Shown here: positions 58,600 through 64,000 of the stretch, piece after piece
Position numbering within the stretch: position 1 is the first letter of the stretch
How the letters are laid out: every line of letters begins with the position of its first letter
The notes under the pieces: generated by a model
Database searches by the model: none
Told to the model about the DNA's origin: nothing
Seen by the model: only the letters and a program-made list of their open reading frames with translations
Program-made: the position numbers and the translations under genes
DNA from: Apus apus
Taxonomy: Eukaryota; Chordata; Aves; Apodiformes; Apodidae
Direction: 5' to 3'
Length of the DNA stretch: 64,000 nt
Assembly (NCBI RefSeq): GCF_020740795.1
Contig: NC_067291.1
Location: 16,711,780 to 16,775,779, forward strand

Positions 58600-59600
58600 G
58601 CGCAGCCTGGTACCCAGGGGTGTTTACTCATGACTCAGGGCCAGGCGAGGGATGCAGAGGCTTAGCAAGGTGAGAGAGATGGCAAAGGAGGTGCCAGGTA
58701 ATAATAGATCGGCTCCAGTCCCGCGGGGCAAAGGCGTATTGACGGATCACGTTAATCAGTAATTACACTAATTCCTTTTTTTTTTTTTTTTTTTTTTTTT
58801 TGCTAGTGGGTGCCAGGGACAAATAGCTCCGGTCGCCGGGTTCGTAACCCCTTCGTGGCCGAGGCACATCTCCCTGCCCCGCTCCTGGCACCCATGGGAG
58901 CTCGTCCCCCTCCCCTTTGGGGACCTGTCGGGGGGTAATGTCTGGCTTGGGGACCCTGTTCCCCCCCCCGCCCAGAGGGAGGCCGGCCGGGTTGCCTGGG
59001 CATTTCCCGGGACGTTTCTCCTTTACAGTTTGTTTTGCTAGAGGGGAATACTGTCACTTAGGACCACCTGTGCCGAGACCTCTTCGGCTGTGCAGGAAAG
59101 GTGATTTTTTTATGGTCTCCTTTGGCCGAGGGGACTGTGAGCGCTTGTGCTCTACATCAGGGACTTCCCACATTACCGGCTCTGTTGACAAAGTAAAGTA
59201 AATCCCACTTAATAACATGATTCCTAGCCTGGGTGAGAATGAAGCATATATGTTTTTAGGGCTTGTTAGTGCCAGGTCATATTGACTGATTCCTGAATAG
59301 TGGCTATTGTGCCGTGCTTGCAAAAGAAACCCGAGCAAACATCTCCCGAGCAAGGCTTGTGGTTTTTCACACATGCCGGCTGCAGCCTCGCACCCCACCC
59401 TGCCGCTCGCCGCCAGCCCCTCCCTCTCCTTCCTAATCTCTTCCTTTCGAATTTGTTTAGGAGAGGAAAAAAAGAAAATCAAAAAGATAATTGCTAGGAA
59501 GGTGGGGAGGGAGAACGGATCAAACAGCGAGGGGGGTTTAATACACTTCCCAGGCAAGCACGGGGCGAGCGTTCCCTTCTATAAACAAGAGAGATGGAGC
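58600..59600. other. Non-coding stretch with T26 and CpG patch
   Basis: T26 (58776-58801) follows an AT-rich homeodomain-like patch, ATCAGTAATTACACTAATTC. A CpG-rich patch spans 58810-58990. A complex AT-rich block at 59190-59300 looks regulatory. No gene is seen. Confidence 0.5.
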
Positions 59601-59830
59601 GCGATAGGGCTTTCCCATCGCTTCTCTCGGTGAGGGGTTGCTTCTACCTGCCTGGGTCAGGCACCGGCCGGGTGGGCTGCGGGGCTGGATGTGGGTTTTG
59701 CCCTTGGCGAGGTGCCGGGCAGGCTGCCGGAGCCCTGTCCGCCCCTGCTCAGCGGGAGCGCCGGGGGCCGCGCAGGGCCGGACCCGCCGAGCGCCCGGTC
59801 CTTACCCCTCCCCAAGGAGCTCTGGGAGGA
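59601..59830. promoter_or_regulatory. CpG islet
   Basis: G+C-rich with frequent CpG; the last islet of the window. Confidence 0.5.
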
Positions 59831-59929
59831 AAACAACAACGTTTGTTCATTCCGAGCCTCGGCAAACAGCTCAACTAGTTTACACAGGCGGTTTTGACGA
59901 ACGAATAAATTGTTTTCTCTAGGTACACC

Positions 59930-60260
59930 GTCCTAAGCAAGCACACACTTTAACTAGTTTTCCTATGAGACAGCTTTTTACTAGATTGCTTTTTCATTGC
60001 GTGGCTATCGAAAGGAGATAATGACCAAAGAGGTGGAACCTAATCAGCCTTTTAGTTGAGTTTAAAGAGTCTAGAGGTAGTTTAAAGGTAGCTTTGGTCA
60101 TGTTTGCTGGCCAGCTGCGATGTTTGCACTACCACGTTATGATGGGGAGAGTAATGTGTTTGATAGATAAGGGAAAGAGGCAAGCCAAAAAGCAAGGTCA
60201 GCTGTGATAAGACTTGACACTTTTACTCATTTTTCACATACATTAAAGGAAAGTTAAAAT
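59930..60260. promoter_or_regulatory. Candidate conserved non-coding element
   Basis: About 300 bases of complex sequence contain GGAGATAATGACC, CCTAATCAGCC, GGCCAGCTGCG and CTGTGATAAGAC (GATA-type). Confidence 0.45.
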
Positions 60261-62500
60261 ATGAAGGGGGAAGAAAAAAAAAAAAAAAGGCTTGACATGC
60301 TAACATCTATCATGAAAAAACATACATTAACAAACCTTGCTTCTTATTTAATTAGCCCAAAACCTTATCATAGTTTGGAACATGTCATGCCATTAAAAAA
60401 AAAAAAAAGTTCTATTTTGTTAGCAATTAGGTATGTTCTCAAAACCCTGCACTGTTCATGGGATAATCACACAATTCCCTTTCTCTTTTTTTCATGTTTT
60501 ATCTTCACTTTTGAGGTAGTGAATAAAATAATTTATAAGCTGAAGATAAGATTCTGTGAGCATAACCAATAGTGGAGGGAGTGCATAGGGTTTGAATAGA
60601 GTACAGAAATCCTGGAGAAAAAGAAAAAAAAAAAATCACTCTGGAGTTAGTATCTATGTAAAATAAAACTACCAGATACTGATGAAGAAATATAAAGTGA
60701 AATGTAACCAAACAATCAATGTCAAAACTCTCATTAACTTAAATAAGGCCTGCCGTGACTTGAATGGTATTTTAGAAATACTGGTGTCTGGGAGCACAGT
60801 TACATATTATTGATCCTACATTCTATAAAAATGAATGGATTTTTGCTATATCCACAAGAATTCTAACCCAGAACTCTCTACATTTTTCTTTCAGGAAACA
60901 TTTTTGCCATCTTCAGTTGAAATCTAAGCTACACATGGAAGAACAATCTCTGGTCAACACACACCTTCCACAAGCAAATGATTTTGGTCCCTATTCAATG
61001 AAATAATAGTAAGATAATACTTGCAGAGCCATCTAAAACCAATTTTCAAAGGCAACTTAGGCTAGGTGTAGAAAGGCACTTATACACCTATGTCCAAAAT
61101 GTGGCTTCTCAAAATGTCTGTGCAGTTGCTGGTCAAAATAAGCTGAGTTTGCAGACACTGCATGTTTTCTCCTTGAAGCCTGGCAAGCATTTAGAATTTG
61201 CCTCTGGGCAGGTTTAGGGTTGTCTGTCCCTTGGCAGTGCTGAACAGCTTGGTGTCTTCTGTATTTTCTCTGAGCTTGTCACAAATGAGGCCTCTGCATT
61301 TGCCCAAGGGGTCTCATCGAGAGGGAGTTCTCAGGGACTTCAAAGAGAAAATGAACCAGGTGGAGAAAGAGGACTTCCCTCCTGGAACGTGTGCTTTCCT
61401 AGACTTCCATCAGCCTGTAAGGGATTTGACTAGCCCCAAAGGGTTGATAATCTACACTCAAGGTCTTCTTTCATCTGAGAGGACATAAGTCCCTGCCCCA
61501 GCTCTGCTGGGAGATGAAGGAGAGAAATGGGCCACATTTTCATTGGTTTCTCCAGAAATGGTTCCATTTGGCAGAAAAAATTTGGCCAGAGGGAACATGC
61601 AGGCAGGTATGAGCATCTCTGTTCCTCAGTGGCTCGAGCAGACACTGGGGAAGTGGAGGAGGAAAGGCAGCTCTTGATTGAACCTGGTGAGTCTGGGATC
61701 CCTTGGGGAGTCAGGCACCTCAGGCATTGCTGCTGAAAATCCCAGCCCTGAAATCTCCTAGTTGTTCCAGCTCTTAAGGGAAGGAAGACTAAATGTTGGA
61801 TAGCCCCTTGATTTCTGTTCCATGTTGGGCACCAGGGCAGATCCCTCAGGACGGACTGAAAATTCACTTGGAGGAGCCTGGTCTTGGCACAGCCTTCCTG
61901 CAGAGCTCCATGCAGTGCTGGTTTTTGAGATCCCTAAGCAAACAAGAACTCATGTCCCATGGCTGGTACCGTCACACTAGCACGGCCCTGTGCCAGCTCC
62001 TAATCAGGTGGGGCTCAAATACCAGCATTGTTCCCAGAGCAAGTGTGTTTGATGTTCACTCAGGCATACAGGCACAGGACACACTTGAACACACATATAA
62101 GGCTTATGAGACTCAGGCTCCTAAACACCTACAGTGCTTTGGAAAGAAAGTCTGACACACCTGAGTCACTCAGGCAGTTTTTATAATACTACTTATAAGC
62201 ACCTGCTTAACTGATGGCACGTAAGGGATCTCATGGACTTCATTGGGACATCTTGTGTCTAAAATAAAAGATGAGACTGAGGGCTTTGCTGAACAGGACA
62301 GAGATCACTCACCCAGAGATCATGCAATGTCTCAACATGCTGCTGAATCATGGCCAGGGCAACAAAAGCACAAAAAGCACACACGGGATAAAGATGAAAA
62401 AGCAGTTTCTCAAGCTTAGGGACAGCCCTGAAAACAATACAGCCCAGTATCCTGTGCAAAACCCATCACTTCCCTTCCAGCAAGGACTACTCTAGTTCTT
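60261..62500. other. AT-rich intergenic stretch
   Basis: A-tracts at 60273-60288 and 60395-60408. The segment 61180-62160 is more balanced in composition and has short frames on both strands, but nothing recognisable as a gene or transposon. Confidence 0.45.
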
Positions 62501-62529
62501 CAGTAATTATTTTCTTCCTATAGAGGCCA

Positions 62530-62925
62530 CCTTGTACACTTTTTTTGCTCTCATTTTAATAATCTATATCAGTGTTGTTTTTTAGCTGATTTTAATGTCA
62601 AATAGGGATTAATGTGCATTAATTAAATTGACTGTATTTTCTTTAATGAGCACAAAAGGATTTTATGTTAATACTGATGATCCTAATAAGGATTCTGTCT
62701 ACTTATCTGTATTTTCTCAACATCCTGAAATATTTTATTAGGAAACAAATTAATTTAGTTACTATCACAGGGTAAAAACAAAAGCTATCAGGTGACTGCT
62801 GACTGGGTCTGGCATTAGCAAGCTATATGATGATTAAGCTGTAAGAGCTGCACTTATTTGCAGAACTGTTAATTGCAATGCATTATTTTCAACTTAATTT
62901 ATGCTTTTTTAATTTCTTGTTTGGC
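62530..62925. promoter_or_regulatory. Candidate conserved AT-rich element
   Basis: A long complex AT-rich block has GGATTAATGTGCATTAATTA, CCTAATAAGG, TTAATTTAG and GTTAATTGC. The density of TAAT cores is high, and T16 or so follows at 62947-62962. Confidence 0.45.
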
Positions 62926-64000
62926 ATTGACTACCTTGTTGGTTGTTTTTTTTTTTTTTTCCCTGGATTGAAAGGCACTACTAAATGAGTACCTGAGTAG
63001 CCTTAAAAGAGATTCTGGGAGTGAAATCTGGGTAAGAACCCACACCCCTTTCCTTGGTGCAAGCTGCTAACAAGTAGGAAACAGAAAGGATTAGCTGGGA
63101 CCAGAGGGTACAAAGTGATTACAAGCAGGTAGACAGGTATTAATGTACAACCCCCTTTCAGCTGTTCGAGTTGATAATGCAAATCAGTCTCTAACTTGTT
63201 TAAAACCTGTAATATAATAACAACCATTCACATCAAATGAAAGAAATACATTTATTTGCATGCATGAATATATCCATGTCAATATATTTTTATACATTCA
63301 CAGCTGTTCCAAGCTTGAAAGACACTTGACTTGCTGAGCAAGCATTTAATAAAAAGCCCATGGAAATGTTAATTAATGGTATTTGGTACTAAATGCTCAC
63401 TTTGATGCTAAAATGTTAAGCTGCACAGATTTAAAATTCATTTGGCTTTTTTTTTTTGCCCTTGTTACCATCTGCAAATTTCTACCCCACACCCCAGTCT
63501 CTCATCAGGTTGCTGAAATAATTTGATAGCATTATAGCCTGTGCCAGTAATAAACACAATTCTGGTCCCACTGCACTTGCTCAACATTGTGGATTTCAAT
63601 TGCATGATTTCTGTGAGTTGTTTGCCTCTGTCATCATGGTTTACGTGACCATCCCAACTCAAAATGCCCTTGGTTCTGCACAAGTATGTAGGGAGAGGCA
63701 AAGTGCCTCAAAGAACTCCCAAGAACTTCAGCAGCTGTCAGCTCTTCAATAAATAAGAGCAATTTCAGTGAATTCAGGAAAAATACTCCACTGAACAAAG
63801 TTACTCAGGCATAAAGTAGTCTGTGAGATCCAGCAGCAAGTAGAGATGTAAGAAACCTGACAGCTACTGTAAGATGCACTGGGAGAAGGGGTATCTGAAG
63901 GCTTTCAGGGGCTCAAAGCTCTCTTTGACCACCCTGAGCCTGGAAAGGACCTCTGTGAATGGTTTGTGATCCCTACTGAAGGTAAGTCTTGTTTCCAAAG
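62926..64000. other. AT-rich terminal stretch
   Basis: Complex patches at 63100-63230 and 63240-63450 could be regulatory. A textbook splice-donor sequence AAGGTAAGT occurs at 63979-63987, 13 bases before the window end. Without a matching exon start it cannot be called an exon. Confidence 0.4.

Noticed and set aside
58070..58673. + strand frames with poly-Pro
   Set aside because: They exist because of the C36 run and the 21-bp repeat (divisible by three), which cannot introduce stops. No known protein is resembled.
61180..62160. Possible decayed gene or transposon
   Set aside because: Composition is more balanced than the flanks and short frames exist, but none matches a family I know; left as unassigned intergenic DNA.
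1..64000. tRNA, rRNA, endogenous retrovirus or DNA transposon
   Set aside because: No TTCGAATCC-type tRNA box, rRNA-like sequence, paired LTRs or transposase-like frames were seen on either strand by eye.

Overview
This window looks like a stretch of a bird genome: the region just downstream of a developmental-regulator-type gene. The bird call rests on one diverged CR1 LINE 3' end (40957-41230), which carries the typical avian CR1 tail read in reverse. It is supported by low interspersed-repeat content with no mammalian SINEs, and by frequent CpG islands and G/C homopolymers. No protein-coding exon could be supported on either strand. The long open frames are either low-complexity translations of CpG islands and homopolymers or short chance frames.

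Layout. Positions 1 to about 1990 read as the 3' untranslated region of a + strand gene whose coding part lies before the window. It is AT-rich, with Pumilio-type sites, AU-rich patches and an ATTAAA signal at 1965-1970 followed by a T-rich downstream element. I cannot name the gene with certainty. A COUP-TF gene (NR2F2 first, NR2F1 second) is a low-confidence lead from the look of the UTR and the gene-poor, element-rich desert behind it. At 2390-3560 there is a strong orphan CpG island with two CATGGCG (YY1-like) sites and a tight G-quadruplex motif.

From 3.6 to about 32.7 kb the sequence alternates between CpG-rich islets and AT-rich blocks full of TAAT/ATTA homeodomain-type cores, which look like conserved non-coding enhancers. 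From 32.7 to 48.5 kb it is CpG-poor, ordinary intergenic DNA containing the CR1 copy. From 48.5 to 59.9 kb CpG islets and enhancer-like blocks return, and 59.9-64 kb is AT-rich. The whole resembles the CpG-retaining regulatory desert of a Polycomb-controlled transcription factor gene. Conservation can only be proven by alignment.

The most unusual sequence structures are: an ATCGAT cluster with a 13-bp stem-loop and a Kozak-started 16-codon frame (14082-14239); a 10-bp perfect stem-loop abutting a purine tract (13402-13468); a 68-nt polypyrimidine tract (15373-15440); a 91-nt oligopurine tract (30854-30944); a 141-nt C-free tract with degenerate GGATA/GAATAA-type units (48484-48624); a C36 run near a 21-bp tandem repeat (58313-58598); and nine G or C homopolymers of 14 or more bases. 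No prokaryote-type system, CRISPR array, tRNA, rRNA or intact mobile element was found.
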